Positions 35,071 through 43,756 of a stretch of DNA of 64,000 nucleotides are shown here, piece after piece. This DNA is from an uncultured Parabacteroides sp. (GTDB lineage Bacteria > Bacteroidota > Bacteroidia > Bacteroidales > Tannerellaceae), in assembly GCA_900552465.1 (NCBI GenBank), contig URZO01000012.1:1-64000 (forward strand), given 5' to 3'. The position numbers were made by a program, and so were the translations under genes. Numbering within the stretch: position 1 is the stretch's first letter; each line of letters opens with the position of its first letter. The notes below the pieces were generated by a model that saw nothing but the letters and a program-made list of their open reading frames with translations, was not told the DNA's origin and ran no database searches.

Positions 35071-35856
35071 ATGAGTTCCCTTCGAAAGAAAATATATTTT
35101 GCTTCGGATGCTCATCTGGGCGCCCGTTTCCATAAAGACCCGCTTGCCGTCGAAAAGAGGCTCGTACGCTGGCTGGACAGCATCAAGGACGAGGCGATGG
35201 CAATCTATTTCCTGGGGGATATGTTCGATTACTGGTACGAATACAAATATGTCGTACCCAAAGGCTTTGTCCGTTTCTTAGGCAAGCTGGCGGAGTTATC
35301 GGACAGCGGGGTGGAAATCCATATCTTTATCGGCAACCACGACATCTGGATGTTCGACTACCTGCCGAAAGAGATCGGAGCGATTATCCACCGGGACGTA
35401 CTTACGGTGGACCTCTTAGGCAAACGTTTCTTTCTCGGACACGGCGACGAGGTCGATGATCGCAGTAAGGGATTCCGCTTTATCCGCGCCCTTTTCCGTA
35501 ATAAATTCTGCCAATGGCTGTATGCAGGCATCCATCCCCGGTGGACATTCGGCTTTGCCCTCGGCTGGTCGCTCAGTAGCCGCAAAAGCGGATTGAAGAA
35601 GCATCGGACAAGCGAAGCTGCCGAATACCAGGGAGAGGATCACGAATACATGGTCCTTTTTGCAAAAGAATATCTCCGGACGCACCCCGACATCAACTTC
35701 TTTATCTTCGGCCACCGCCACATCATGCTCGACCTGATGCTCTCGCGCACGTCCCGCCTCCTGATTGCCGGAGACTGGATGCATCTTTTCTCCTACATCG
35801 TATGGGACGGCGAAAACCTCTTTATGGAGCAGTTCGAGGCGGAACAGACTTCCTGA
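35071..35856 (+). CDS. lpxH: UDP-2,3-diacylglucosamine pyrophosphatase-like metallophosphoesterase
   Basis: LpxH releases UMP from UDP-2,3-diacylglucosamine to make lipid X in lipid A synthesis at the inner membrane. The 261-residue protein shows the metallophosphoesterase ligands in order: FASDAHLGAR (about residues 9-18), YFLGDMFDYW (about 46-55), IFIGNHDIW (about 87-95), LGHGDEVD (about 123-130) and IFGHRHIM near 215. Bacteroidota members are often annotated LpxH-like, so LpxH is likely but not certain. A four-unit tandem repeat starts over the stop codon (35850-35938). Confidence 0.88.
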   Translation: MSSLRKKIYFASDAHLGARFHKDPLAVEKRLVRWLDSIKDEAMAIYFLGDMFDYWYEYKYVVPKGFVRFLGKLAELSDSGVEIHIFIGNHDIWMFDYLPKEIGAIIHRDVLTVDLLGKRFFLGHGDEVDDRSKGFRFIRALFRNKFCQWLYAGIHPRWTFGFALGWSLSSRKSGLKKHRTSEAAEYQGEDHEYMVLFAKEYLRTHPDINFFIFGHRHIMLDLMLSRTSRLLIAGDWMHLFSYIVWDGENLFMEQFEAEQTS

Positions 35857-35938
35857 AAAAAGACTGGCATCGCTTCCGAAAAAGGTTGGCATCGCTTCTG
35901 AAAAAGACTGGCATCGCTTTCCAAAAAGGTAGGCATCC
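35850..35938. repeat. Four degenerate 21-24 bp tandem repeats after lpxH
   Basis: Units at 35850-35873, 35874-35895, 35896-35917 and 35918-35938 share the pattern TTCYGAAAAARR-TGGCATCGC. The first unit overlaps the lpxH stop codon. Units 1 and 3 share one middle word (AGACTGGC) and units 2 and 4 another (AGGTNGGC). No gene lies in 35857-36023. Confidence 0.75.
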
Positions 35939-36023
35939 TTTTGTCCGACGGCTCACGGGCCATATTTTACGAGACAGGAGCGAGAAAAAACGGGACGGGA
36001 GCCATAATTCCGCAGTCCGAATA

Positions 36024-38042
36024 CTATTTTTTCCAGCAAACAACCAATGTTTCCTCCGGATGGACAGTCAGGATATCACCGTCTATCGAACCGTTTTTAT
36101 CGGCGAAAAGGACTTCTGGTGCGCGCTTCTTACCGTCTGTCTGTAAAGCGATCGTTTGCAAAGCACCTGATTTATTGACGACCACAGCGATATAAGCGTC
36201 TTTCGTCTCGGACACCTTCATCAGGACGTCTTTATGATAGGTTTTAAAGGAACAGGGCAAGCGGTCCGTATTGCATTCCTGCCGCACCCAACCGGCAAGC
36301 GGCGCGCCGTCCCCTTTCCAGGCACCGCTACCCAACAGACCCGGAACCCAGACAACTTCTCCCTTCCCGTAAGCAAAGCGGGATGCCAGCGGAAGCTCTC
36401 CTTCCCCGCAAATCGTTTCAGCGCCTTTATCCGTGCGAATAAATCCCTTCCAACCATATCCCGGAACAGGCTGCTCGTATCCTTTCAGGCGGTACAGGTA
36501 AGGAGTGTCGATCCGTTTGAACTCGGAGATACAGCCGCCAAAGAGGTTCTTAAGAGAGAAGCCGGTCAACATCTGGTTATGGACATCCCCGTCGTAGAAA
36601 CCGGTCATTCCGTCTACAATCAGTTTTCCGCCCTTTTGTACGAAAGACTCTAACAACGGGACGTATGAAAGAGGCACAGCAATCTGGTGGGCCAGGATAA
36701 TCGTTTGCCCCGTATAGTCCGGACGACTGAAATCATATTCTTCAAACGCCTTCAGGTTCGGGGTGATGCCACTCCCGGACAGAGCTTTGAAATAGCCCAG
36801 CATGTTGGTCATACACATGATACGCCCGTCTTCGGCGGCAGGCGTTCCCTTCGAAACAATATCCTCCGTCCAGAGAGACTCGCGGATATAGACGATGCTG
36901 ATCCCCGGATCCAGTTTCTTCGCCTCCGAGAAGAGCGTTTTATGCTGTTTCAGACAGTTGCCTACCTCGGCAACGGCAGCCACCCGATCCGTAGGCTGGT
37001 GCTGGAAGTCGAGCAAAGCCCATTCTCCCGACTCGATGCCCGATGCACGCGGGTTAAGCGACCAGAAGATCGCGCCTTTCCCTTCCGTACCCATCACGAT
37101 CCAGAGCCATTGCGTGATCTCTTCCTTTGTCGGGCACATGGCACGGGCGCCGCTATAGGTATTGTTGCCCCCCTGCACCTCCGTCATCAGCCAAGGCAGT
37201 TCCCCGGCGCCGGACAGCAGCAGTTCGCAGTCGGCAGACATCGCTAAGCTGTATTCTTCGCGCGGGAAAAGGGTAAAATGCCAGCTGGCATGGGCCGAAC
37301 CGCCCAGACTGTTCAGGAAACGACGCCACTCGGGGAAGTTATATTCCGTTATATTCGAGAAAATAGCATGATTATTGACATGCAGGTGTATATTCTTATC
37401 GTACTTGCGCACTTCGGAAGCAATCCAGCCGAGCATCCAGGTTGTCATGTAGTTCATGAAACGTTTATCCTGCAAATCGACCAGCACCGGATACCCGTTT
37501 TCCAGATATTCCGCTTGCGGATGCTGTCTGTTCCACTCCCGGCGCATCTGGCGCGAGAACTCATTGTCTTTCAGCCCTCCGCCCGGCTCATTGATCAGCA
37601 CCCAAGCATACAGGGACTTGAACTGTTTGAAATGAGTCGTCATCTGCTTGATATATTCGGCAAAGGTATTCAACTGTGCACGGCTCTCCGGAAACTTCCA
37701 GCCTCCGATATCCGTCTTGTCTGTCAGTGGAAAGAATGTCCCGATAATCTTGATATCATACTTCTCCGCCAGGCGGAAAGCGCGGTCGAAGAGAGAGAAA
37801 TCCCAACCGCCGGGTTTACGCATATACGATTCGAACATACGGATGCGGCAAACCGACATCCCGTTGTCGTGCATTGTCCGGAACCAGCCTTCCGTCTCCT
37901 CCTCCGTCTGTCCGGGCTCGATAAAGACCTGCGCTCCCAACAACGGATAATCGTCTGCGGGAATCGTCTGCTGTGCCTCGGCACGTTCCGGCAACAGCCA
38001 TGCTGCCAGCAATAAAAGGAGTAAGAACTTACAAGCTTTCAT
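36024..38042 (-). CDS. Secreted glycoside hydrolase, GH42/GH164-like (beta-galactosidase type)
   Basis: A 672-residue protein with a signal peptide (MKACKFLLLLLLAAWLLPERAEA) and an N-terminal TIM barrel (about residues 30-400). YAWVLINEPGGG (about 148-159) would provide the acid/base Glu, and ELPWLMTEVQGGNNTYSG (about 285-302) the nucleophile Glu. A middle domain (IILAHQIAVPLSYVPLLESFVQKGGKLIVDG, about 450-480) resembles the glutamine-amidotransferase-like trimerisation domain of GH42 enzymes, and a C-terminal beta domain follows. Specificity is not certain; GH164 (mannoside) or GH42 (galactoside) are the closest I recognise. A single gene with a -7 box at 38089. Confidence 0.65.
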   Translation of the reverse strand: MKACKFLLLLLLAAWLLPERAEAQQTIPADDYPLLGAQVFIEPGQTEEETEGWFRTMHDNGMSVCRIRMFESYMRKPGGWDFSLFDRAFRLAEKYDIKIIGTFFPLTDKTDIGGWKFPESRAQLNTFAEYIKQMTTHFKQFKSLYAWVLINEPGGGLKDNEFSRQMRREWNRQHPQAEYLENGYPVLVDLQDKRFMNYMTTWMLGWIASEVRKYDKNIHLHVNNHAIFSNITEYNFPEWRRFLNSLGGSAHASWHFTLFPREEYSLAMSADCELLLSGAGELPWLMTEVQGGNNTYSGARAMCPTKEEITQWLWIVMGTEGKGAIFWSLNPRASGIESGEWALLDFQHQPTDRVAAVAEVGNCLKQHKTLFSEAKKLDPGISIVYIRESLWTEDIVSKGTPAAEDGRIMCMTNMLGYFKALSGSGITPNLKAFEEYDFSRPDYTGQTIILAHQIAVPLSYVPLLESFVQKGGKLIVDGMTGFYDGDVHNQMLTGFSLKNLFGGCISEFKRIDTPYLYRLKGYEQPVPGYGWKGFIRTDKGAETICGEGELPLASRFAYGKGEVVWVPGLLGSGAWKGDGAPLAGWVRQECNTDRLPCSFKTYHKDVLMKVSETKDAYIAVVVNKSGALQTIALQTDGKKRAPEVLFADKNGSIDGDILTVHPEETLVVCWKK

Positions 38043-38088
38043 GGTATGATATTGTATTTAAATGGTTTCCTGATCAATAAGAAGTTCC

Positions 38089-38096
38089 CAAAGATA
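38089..38096 (-). promoter_or_regulatory. -7 box for the GH42-like gene
   Basis: TATCTTTG on the minus strand, 47 bases before the start codon at 38042. Confidence 0.45.
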
Positions 38097-38126
38097 AACA
38101 AATAACGGACAATACGTGTCAAACAG

Positions 38127-38164
38127 ACAAAAAAAGACTGCCCCAACCGGTGTCGGGGCAGTCT
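38127..38164 (-). terminator. Intrinsic terminator after ackA
   Basis: On the minus strand AGACTGCCCC (38164-38155) pairs with GGGGCAGTCT (38144-38135) around a 10-nt loop and is followed by a T run (38135-38129). It lies 45 bases after the ackA stop codon. Confidence 0.88.
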
Positions 38165-38208
38165 AAACACTAATCCTAATGTTTTGTAAGCTGTGAGGAT
38201 TAGAATAA

Positions 38209-39408
38209 TTATTTATCTAATATTTCCATTGTATCGGCAGCGATCATGAACTCTTCGTCGGTCGGCACGACGATGATCGTCACCTTGCTGTCCGGCGTAC
38301 TGATGACCATTTCTTCGCCACGCATACCTTCGTTCTTCTGAACGTCGATCTTCATACCCATGTATTCCATGTCTTCACATACGACACGACGGGTAGCCCA
38401 CTGGTTTTCACCTACGCCACCTGTCCATACCAGGATATCGCAACCGCCCATGGCAGCAGCATAAGCACCGATATATTTCTTGATACGGTAGTTGTAAACA
38501 TCCAATGCCATGATGGCACGTTCGTTACCGGCAGCAACAGCCGCTTCGATCTCGCGCATATCGGACGAGATACCGGAAAGGCCGGCAACACCGCTCTTCT
38601 TATTGATCAGGTCGGACAAGCCTGCGCCGTCCATACCTTCCTTATCCATGATGAAAGATAAAGCGCCTGCATCTACATCTCCGCAACGGGTACCCATCAG
38701 CAGACCTTCCACCGGAGTCAGTCCCATAGAAGTATCGACACACTTGCCATGGTCGACAGCGGCGATAGAACCTCCGTTGCCTACGTGAGCCGTGATGATC
38801 TTCTGTTCTTCGTAAGGAACACCTAAGATTTCACAGGCGCGACGGGATACATAACGGTGGCTTGTCCCGTGGAAACCGTAACGGCGTACACCGTATTTCG
38901 TGTACATTTCATACGGCAGACCATACATATAAGCCTTGCTCGGCATTGTCTGATGGAAAGCTGTGTCGAAGACTGCCACCTGGGGAATACCCGGAATCAG
39001 TGCTTCCATAGCGTCGATACCTTTCAGGTTAGCCGGGTTATGCAGCGGAGCCAGGTCGGAACATTCGATTACTTTGTTGAGCACATCCTGGTCGATCTTC
39101 ACGCTGGAAGCGAATTTCTCGCCGCCATGCACCACGCGATGGCCGACAGCGTCGATCTCCGTATATTCTTTAATACAGCCGTATGTCTTGTCAGTCAGGA
39201 TGCTCAGGATAAATTCGATACCTTCCTTATGGCCGGGAATCTCTTTTTCCAGCACAACTTTCTTTCCGTCTTTGTCGGTCAGCTTCAGGAATGCGCCCGG
39301 CAGACCGATCTTTTCGATACCGCCCTGGGCCATCACTTCGCCGGATGTCATATCGAACAATTTATATTTGATGGAACTGCTACCGCAGTTTAATACTAAG
39401 ACTTTCAT
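38209..39408 (-). CDS. ackA: Acetate kinase
   Basis: AckA converts acetyl phosphate and ADP to acetate and ATP, the energy-yielding last step of acetate fermentation. The 399-residue length is standard. Motifs are VLNCGSSSIKYKLFD at the N terminus, GHRVVHGGEKF, VFDTAFHQTM, GVRRYGFHGTSHRYVSRRA and HVGNGGSIAAVDHGKCVDTSMGLTPVEGLLMGTRCGDVD. It lies 24 bp after pta on the same strand and forms the usual pta-ackA operon, ended by the terminator at 38127. Confidence 0.98.
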   Translation of the reverse strand: MKVLVLNCGSSSIKYKLFDMTSGEVMAQGGIEKIGLPGAFLKLTDKDGKKVVLEKEIPGHKEGIEFILSILTDKTYGCIKEYTEIDAVGHRVVHGGEKFASSVKIDQDVLNKVIECSDLAPLHNPANLKGIDAMEALIPGIPQVAVFDTAFHQTMPSKAYMYGLPYEMYTKYGVRRYGFHGTSHRYVSRRACEILGVPYEEQKIITAHVGNGGSIAAVDHGKCVDTSMGLTPVEGLLMGTRCGDVDAGALSFIMDKEGMDGAGLSDLINKKSGVAGLSGISSDMREIEAAVAAGNERAIMALDVYNYRIKKYIGAYAAAMGGCDILVWTGGVGENQWATRRVVCEDMEYMGMKIDVQKNEGMRGEEMVISTPDSKVTIIVVPTDEEFMIAADTMEILDK

Positions 39409-39432
39409 GTTTGTAATGTGTGTTATTTGTTA

Positions 39433-40449
39433 TTATTTCTTTGCAGCTTTCAGACCGATAGACTGATTACAAGCAATGGCAACCATCTTATAGATATCGT
39501 CTACGGAACAACCGCGGGACAGGTCGTTAACCGGAGCAGCCATACCCTGCAGGATAGGACCTACGGCTTCCGCACCACCCAGGCGCTGAACCAGCTTATA
39601 AGCGATATTACCTACTTCCAGCGTCGGGAATACCATGACGTTGGCCTGTCCGGCTACTTCACTGCCTGGAGCTTTCAGGGAAGCTACTTTCTCAACCAAA
39701 GCGGCATCGGCCTGCAACTCTCCGTCGATCTTCAGTTCGGGAGCCATTTCTTTTGCCAGGCGGGTTGCTTCCACAACCTTGTCCACCATTTCGTGGGATG
39801 CACTGCCTTTTGTAGAGAAGCTCAGCATGGCAACACGCGGTTCCATACCTACGATGTCGCGGGCCGTAGCAGCAGTGGCGATGGCGATACTTGCCAGTTC
39901 GGGAGCTGTCGGGTTCGGCATTACGGCACAGTCGGCAAATACCAGAACACCTTCTTTTCCGTACTGGGGAGTTTTTGTAAACATCAGGAACGCACCTGAT
40001 ACGCAGCTCATACCCGGAGCAGTCTTGATGATCTGCAAAGCCGGACGCAAAACGTTACCGGTTGTGTTCTGTGCACCGGCAATTTCACCGTCGGCGTCAC
40101 CGGATTTAATCATCAGGCAGGCAAGAAACAAAGGATCTTCTACTAAAACGGTAGCCTTTTCGGGTGTCATTCCTTTCTTCTGACGTAACTGGAAAAGCAG
40201 GTCGGCGTAAGCGGCTTTCTTTTCGTGATTCTTCGGATCGATAATAGTAGCTTGTCCAATGTGGTTCAGCCCGTACTCAGCAGCCAGGCTGTTGATTTCA
40301 GCGGGATTGCCAATCAGGATAATGTCTGCAACTCCGTCGGCCACTAAACGGTCGGCAGCTTTCAATGTTCTTTCCTCTGTTCCTTCGGGAAGAACGATAC
40401 GCTGTTTGTTTGCTTTAGCGCGTGCAATAATCTCTTGCATTAAGTCCAT
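39433..40449 (-). CDS. pta: Phosphate acetyltransferase
   Basis: Pta makes acetyl phosphate from acetyl-CoA and phosphate and feeds AckA. The 338-residue form is the short single-domain type. Family sequence includes RIVLPEGTEERTLKAA at the N terminus, SGDADGEIAGAQNTTGNVLRPALQIIKT, and AGQANVMVFPTLEVGNIAYKLVQRLGGAEAVGPILQGMAAPVNDLSRG near the C terminus. It is the first gene of the pta-ackA operon. A -7 box lies at 40500-40507, about 50 bases upstream. Confidence 0.97.
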   Translation of the reverse strand: MDLMQEIIARAKANKQRIVLPEGTEERTLKAADRLVADGVADIILIGNPAEINSLAAEYGLNHIGQATIIDPKNHEKKAAYADLLFQLRQKKGMTPEKATVLVEDPLFLACLMIKSGDADGEIAGAQNTTGNVLRPALQIIKTAPGMSCVSGAFLMFTKTPQYGKEGVLVFADCAVMPNPTAPELASIAIATAATARDIVGMEPRVAMLSFSTKGSASHEMVDKVVEATRLAKEMAPELKIDGELQADAALVEKVASLKAPGSEVAGQANVMVFPTLEVGNIAYKLVQRLGGAEAVGPILQGMAAPVNDLSRGCSVDDIYKMVAIACNQSIGLKAAKK

Positions 40450-40499
40450 AGCGGAAGATCTATATTTATATTGTTAGTTGATACCACGGTTATCGGGTA

Positions 40500-40507
40500 C
40501 AAAAGTA
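40500..40507 (-). promoter_or_regulatory. -7 box for pta-ackA
   Basis: TACTTTTG on the minus strand. A TTTG at 40531-40534 is a possible -33 but at 23-bp spacing, slightly long. Confidence 0.45.
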
Positions 40508-40577
40508 GGCAAAATGTAATATGGAGTTTGCAAAACAGGTAAAATATTTATATGCCGACCTGCCAGTTTCAGAACAT

Positions 40578-41363
40578 TTAACAGTAATTTGTCACTTCTT
40601 TCTCCCCCGACAGGATTTGTTGCAAGTCTTCAGCTGTGACGTTTACCTCTATCTTGCCATTGTGGGCGACCGATATCTTGCCCCGTTCTTCGGAAACGAT
40701 GATTACCAAAGCATCTGTCTCGAGCGACATCCCCAGTCCGGAGCGGTGACGGAGCCCCATATCTTTCGGCAAGTTGGCGTTCTGGGCTACTGGAAGAATA
40801 CAGCCGGCTGCCTTAATACGGTTGTCGGCGATGATCATCGCCCCGTCATGCAAAGGGCTGTTCTTGAAAAAGATATTCTCGATCAGGCGGGCATTGACAT
40901 CGGCATTGAACATCTCGCCGGTATGCTCGTAAACGGTCAGGTCCACATCCTGCTGGATACAGATCAGAGCACCGGTCTTCTTCTTTGCCATATTCATACA
41001 GGCCAGGACAACCGGAGCGATGAATTTCCCTTCGTTTTCATTCTCATGGCTCTTCTTGGTAAAGATCTTTCCCAGGAACTTCCATCCCCGGTGCGAACCA
41101 AGCGCCACCAGGAAACGGCGTATCTCATCCTGAAACAGGATCACCAGCACCAGGAAACCGACACTGATAAACTTATCGAGTATAGCTCCCATCAGACGCA
41201 TTTCCAGCACCTGGGAAACCAGAATCCAGACTACGATAAACGACACGACCCCACTAAAGATAGCCAGCGTTCCGGAATTCTTCATCAGCTTATACGTCTG
41301 ATACAAAAAGAAAGCCACCAACAAGACATCAATCAGGTCTTTTACTCCGAAATTCATCCACAT
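40578..41363 (-). CDS. cdaA: Diadenylate cyclase CdaA (c-di-AMP synthase)
   Basis: CdaA makes the second messenger c-di-AMP from two ATP at the inner membrane, which governs potassium, osmotic and wall homeostasis. The 261-residue protein has three N-terminal hydrophobic helices (about residues 10-28, 33-50, 60-80) and the DAC domain with KNSPLHDGAMII (about 168-179) and LRHRSGLGMS (about 205-214), the DGA and RHR catalytic motifs. No CdaR regulator gene is next to it. It begins 4 bases after the folP stop codon, so the two are one transcript, an arrangement seen in other Bacteroidota as far as I recall. Confidence 0.94.
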   Translation of the reverse strand: MWMNFGVKDLIDVLLVAFFLYQTYKLMKNSGTLAIFSGVVSFIVVWILVSQVLEMRLMGAILDKFISVGFLVLVILFQDEIRRFLVALGSHRGWKFLGKIFTKKSHENENEGKFIAPVVLACMNMAKKKTGALICIQQDVDLTVYEHTGEMFNADVNARLIENIFFKNSPLHDGAMIIADNRIKAAGCILPVAQNANLPKDMGLRHRSGLGMSLETDALVIIVSEERGKISVAHNGKIEVNVTAEDLQQILSGEKEVTNYC

Positions 41364-41367
41364 AGTT

Positions 41368-42204
41368 TTATTGTTTCAACTGATTAACAATCTTCACTGC
41401 TTCCACTGCCGCCCGCACATCATGTACCCGCAAGATGTCCGCACCGTTCATCAGGGCGAAGGTGTTGAGAACAGTTGTCCCATTCAGGCTGTCGGCAGGT
41501 GTGCCGCCCAGGAATTTATAGATCATGCTCTTGCGGGAAACACCGACCAGCAGGGGAAGGCCAAACTCGCCGAACTCGCGCAGACGGCTCATCAAAGCAT
41601 AATTCTGCTCCACCGTCTTGCTAAAGCCGAAACCGGGGTCCAGGATAATATCATTCACACCCAACAGGCGGAGCCGACGGACTTTAGCGGCAAAATACAA
41701 CATGATTTCCTCCATCATGTCCGTATAATCCGTATGCTGCTGCATCGTCTGGGGAGTACCGCGCATGTGCATCATTATATAAGGTACACGCAAACGGGCG
41801 ACCGTATCGAACATTTCATGATCCAGCTCACCGCCGGAAATATCATTGACGATCGCAACGCCGTATTCCTCGACGCACCGGCGGGCAACATCCGCCCGGA
41901 AGGTATCGACAGACAAAGGCGTATCGGGATAATGCGCGTTTAATATCTTCAAGGCAACAGCCAACCGGCCCGTCTCCTCTTCCGGCGAAACTTCCACCGC
42001 ATCCGGACGCGAAGAATATCCCCCGATATCGATTATTTGCCCTCCTTCGGACAAGATCGTCTGTATGCGTTCTTCAATAGCAGCCTCGGTCTGTTTCCGG
42101 CTGTCGGCATAGAAAGAATCGGGCGTGATATTCAATATTCCCATCACCAACGGTGTATCGAGCGAGGTAAGCGTTCCTCTAATATTGAGCGTTTTATGCA
42201 ACAT
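41368..42204 (-). CDS. folP: Dihydropteroate synthase
   Basis: FolP joins p-aminobenzoate to dihydropterin pyrophosphate in folate synthesis and is the sulfonamide target. From the ATG at 42204 the protein has 278 residues with the signatures PLVMGILNITPDSFYADSRK (about residues 18-37), GGQIIDIGGYSSRPDA, LSVDTFRADVAR, IVNDISGG, VPYIMMHMRGTPQTMQ, ILDPGFGFSKTVEQNYALMS and VGVSRKSMI. The longer frame to 42243 would begin upstream of the -7 box at 42223-42230, so it is rejected. Divergent from murF; cotranscribed with cdaA. Confidence 0.96.
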   Translation of the reverse strand: MLHKTLNIRGTLTSLDTPLVMGILNITPDSFYADSRKQTEAAIEERIQTILSEGGQIIDIGGYSSRPDAVEVSPEEETGRLAVALKILNAHYPDTPLSVDTFRADVARRCVEEYGVAIVNDISGGELDHEMFDTVARLRVPYIMMHMRGTPQTMQQHTDYTDMMEEIMLYFAAKVRRLRLLGVNDIILDPGFGFSKTVEQNYALMSRLREFGEFGLPLLVGVSRKSMIYKFLGGTPADSLNGTTVLNTFALMNGADILRVHDVRAAVEAVKIVNQLKQ

Positions 42205-42222
42205 TCTTATTTTTCTTTCCGG

Positions 42223-42259
42223 CAAAGATAAAGGTAAATACATTAAATCACTACATTTG
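42223..42259. promoter_or_regulatory. Divergent -7 boxes for folP-cdaA and murF
   Basis: Minus strand TATCTTTG at 42223-42230 serves folP with a short leader of about 12 nt. Plus strand TACATTTG at 42252-42259 serves murF, 41 bases before its ATG. Confidence 0.55.
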
Positions 42260-42300
42260 CGCGAAATAACTCTTATAGAATTTGCAAAGGAGAATATGCT

Positions 42301-43587
42301 ATGACTATTTCAGAACTTTATGAATTGTTTATACACAATCCGAAAATAACAACAGACAGCCGTAACTGTCCGCGTGGCTCCATCTTCTTTGCCCTGAAAG
42401 GTGAGAAATTCGATGGTAACCAATATGCAGAAAAGGCATTGGCCTCCGGTTGCGTGTATGCAGTAATAGACAACCCGGACTATTTCATCGGAGAGCGTAC
42501 GATCCTGGTGGACGACGTGTTAACGGCTTTACAGCAATTGGCGCACCGCCACCGCAAAGCAATCGGCTGCCCCATTATCGGCATCACCGGTACAAACGGG
42601 AAGACGACCACCAAAGAACTGTTGGCGGCAGTCTTATCGACAAAATACAACCTGCTTTACACGGAGGGCAACCTGAACAACCAGATTGGCGTACCGCTCA
42701 CCTTGCTCCGCCTGACGCATGAGCATGAGATGGCCGTAATCGAAATGGGCGCCAGCCATCCAGGCGACATCAAAGAGCTTGTAGACATCGTACAACCGAA
42801 CTACGGCATTATCACTAACGTCGGCCGTGCCCACTTGGAAGGTTTCGGCTCATTCGAGAACGTAATCAAGACGAAAGGCGAGTTATACGATTATATACGC
42901 CGTACAAAAAACAAGATATTCATCAACCAGGACAACAAATACCTGACTGACATCGCCAAGGGGATCGAACAGATCACGTATGGTTCCGACGACACGGCCT
43001 TTGCCTGGGGATGTGTGGTCAGCAGCAATCCGTATCTGACCTTCGAATGGAAACAGCAGGGCAAAATCCACACGGTGGAAACCCACCTGATCGGCAGTTA
43101 TAACCTGGATAACGCATTAGTAGCCGTTGCCGTTGGCCGTTTCTTCAAGATCCCGGCAGAGCGCATCAGCCGTGCCATTGCCGCTTACGAACCGACAAAC
43201 AACCGTTCGCAACTCAAAAAGACCGACAAGAACGAACTAATCATAGACGCCTATAACGCAAACCCCAGCAGCATGAAAGTCGCCCTGGACAATTTTGCCG
43301 CAATGCCTGTTTCTCCCAAAGCATTAATCCTGGGTGACATGCGCGAACTGGGCCCGACAAGCGACGAACTTCACACCGAAGTCATCGCCCGCATCAAAGA
43401 AGGTAACTACGACAAAGTATTCCTCTGCGGCGAACATTTCCAAAAAGCAGCCGGCAACGACTTCACCACCTTCGCCACAACAGACGAACTGATCGAAGCC
43501 CTGCGCAAGAATCCGCTGAAAGGATATCATGTGCTGATAAAGGGTTCGCATGGGATGGCGCTGGAAAGGGTGGTAGAGGTTTTATAA
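42301..43587 (+). CDS. murF: UDP-N-acetylmuramoyl-tripeptide--D-alanyl-D-alanine ligase
   Basis: MurF adds D-Ala-D-Ala to the UDP-MurNAc-tripeptide in peptidoglycan synthesis. The 428-residue protein has the N-terminal substrate domain (TDSRNCPRGSIFFALKGEKFDGN, about residues 18-40), the ATP-binding GITGTNGKTTTKELL (about 94-108), the GNLNNQIGVPLTL and MAVIEMGASHPGDI segments and the C-terminal domain with IIDAYNANPSSM. Length is normal. It is unusual in standing away from a dcw cluster, which is common in Bacteroidota for a second or lone copy; whether another murF exists cannot be seen. Confidence 0.95.
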   Translation: MTISELYELFIHNPKITTDSRNCPRGSIFFALKGEKFDGNQYAEKALASGCVYAVIDNPDYFIGERTILVDDVLTALQQLAHRHRKAIGCPIIGITGTNGKTTTKELLAAVLSTKYNLLYTEGNLNNQIGVPLTLLRLTHEHEMAVIEMGASHPGDIKELVDIVQPNYGIITNVGRAHLEGFGSFENVIKTKGELYDYIRRTKNKIFINQDNKYLTDIAKGIEQITYGSDDTAFAWGCVVSSNPYLTFEWKQQGKIHTVETHLIGSYNLDNALVAVAVGRFFKIPAERISRAIAAYEPTNNRSQLKKTDKNELIIDAYNANPSSMKVALDNFAAMPVSPKALILGDMRELGPTSDELHTEVIARIKEGNYDKVFLCGEHFQKAAGNDFTTFATTDELIEALRKNPLKGYHVLIKGSHGMALERVVEVL

Positions 43588-43630
43588 AAACAATTCACCG
43601 GAGTACCTCGCTCTTCCTGACGCCCTTCAA

Positions 43631-43714
43631 AGTTTCATTAGATGAAACTGCCAGTTTCACCCATGGAACTCCAAGTTTCATCCGCATGAAACTCCGAGTT
43701 TCACTAATGAAACT
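43631..43714. repeat. Array of AGTTTCA/TGAAACT heptamers forming three hairpins
   Basis: AGTTTCA occurs at 43631, 43653, 43674 and 43697, and TGAAACT at 43643, 43687 and 43708. They pair into three 7-bp hairpins with loops of 5, 6 and 4 nt (43631-43649, 43674-43693, 43697-43714). The array fills the gap between murF and the convergent DUF6078 gene; no other feature is visible in 43588-43756. Confidence 0.8.
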
Positions 43715-43756
43715 TTCAGACACTACCAGAGCAAAATCATAGAAGACTGGGAGGAG

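Noticed and set aside
35850..35938. CRISPR array
   Set aside because: The units are directly adjacent without unique spacers, and no cas genes are nearby. The same applies to 43631-43714 and 58740-58850.
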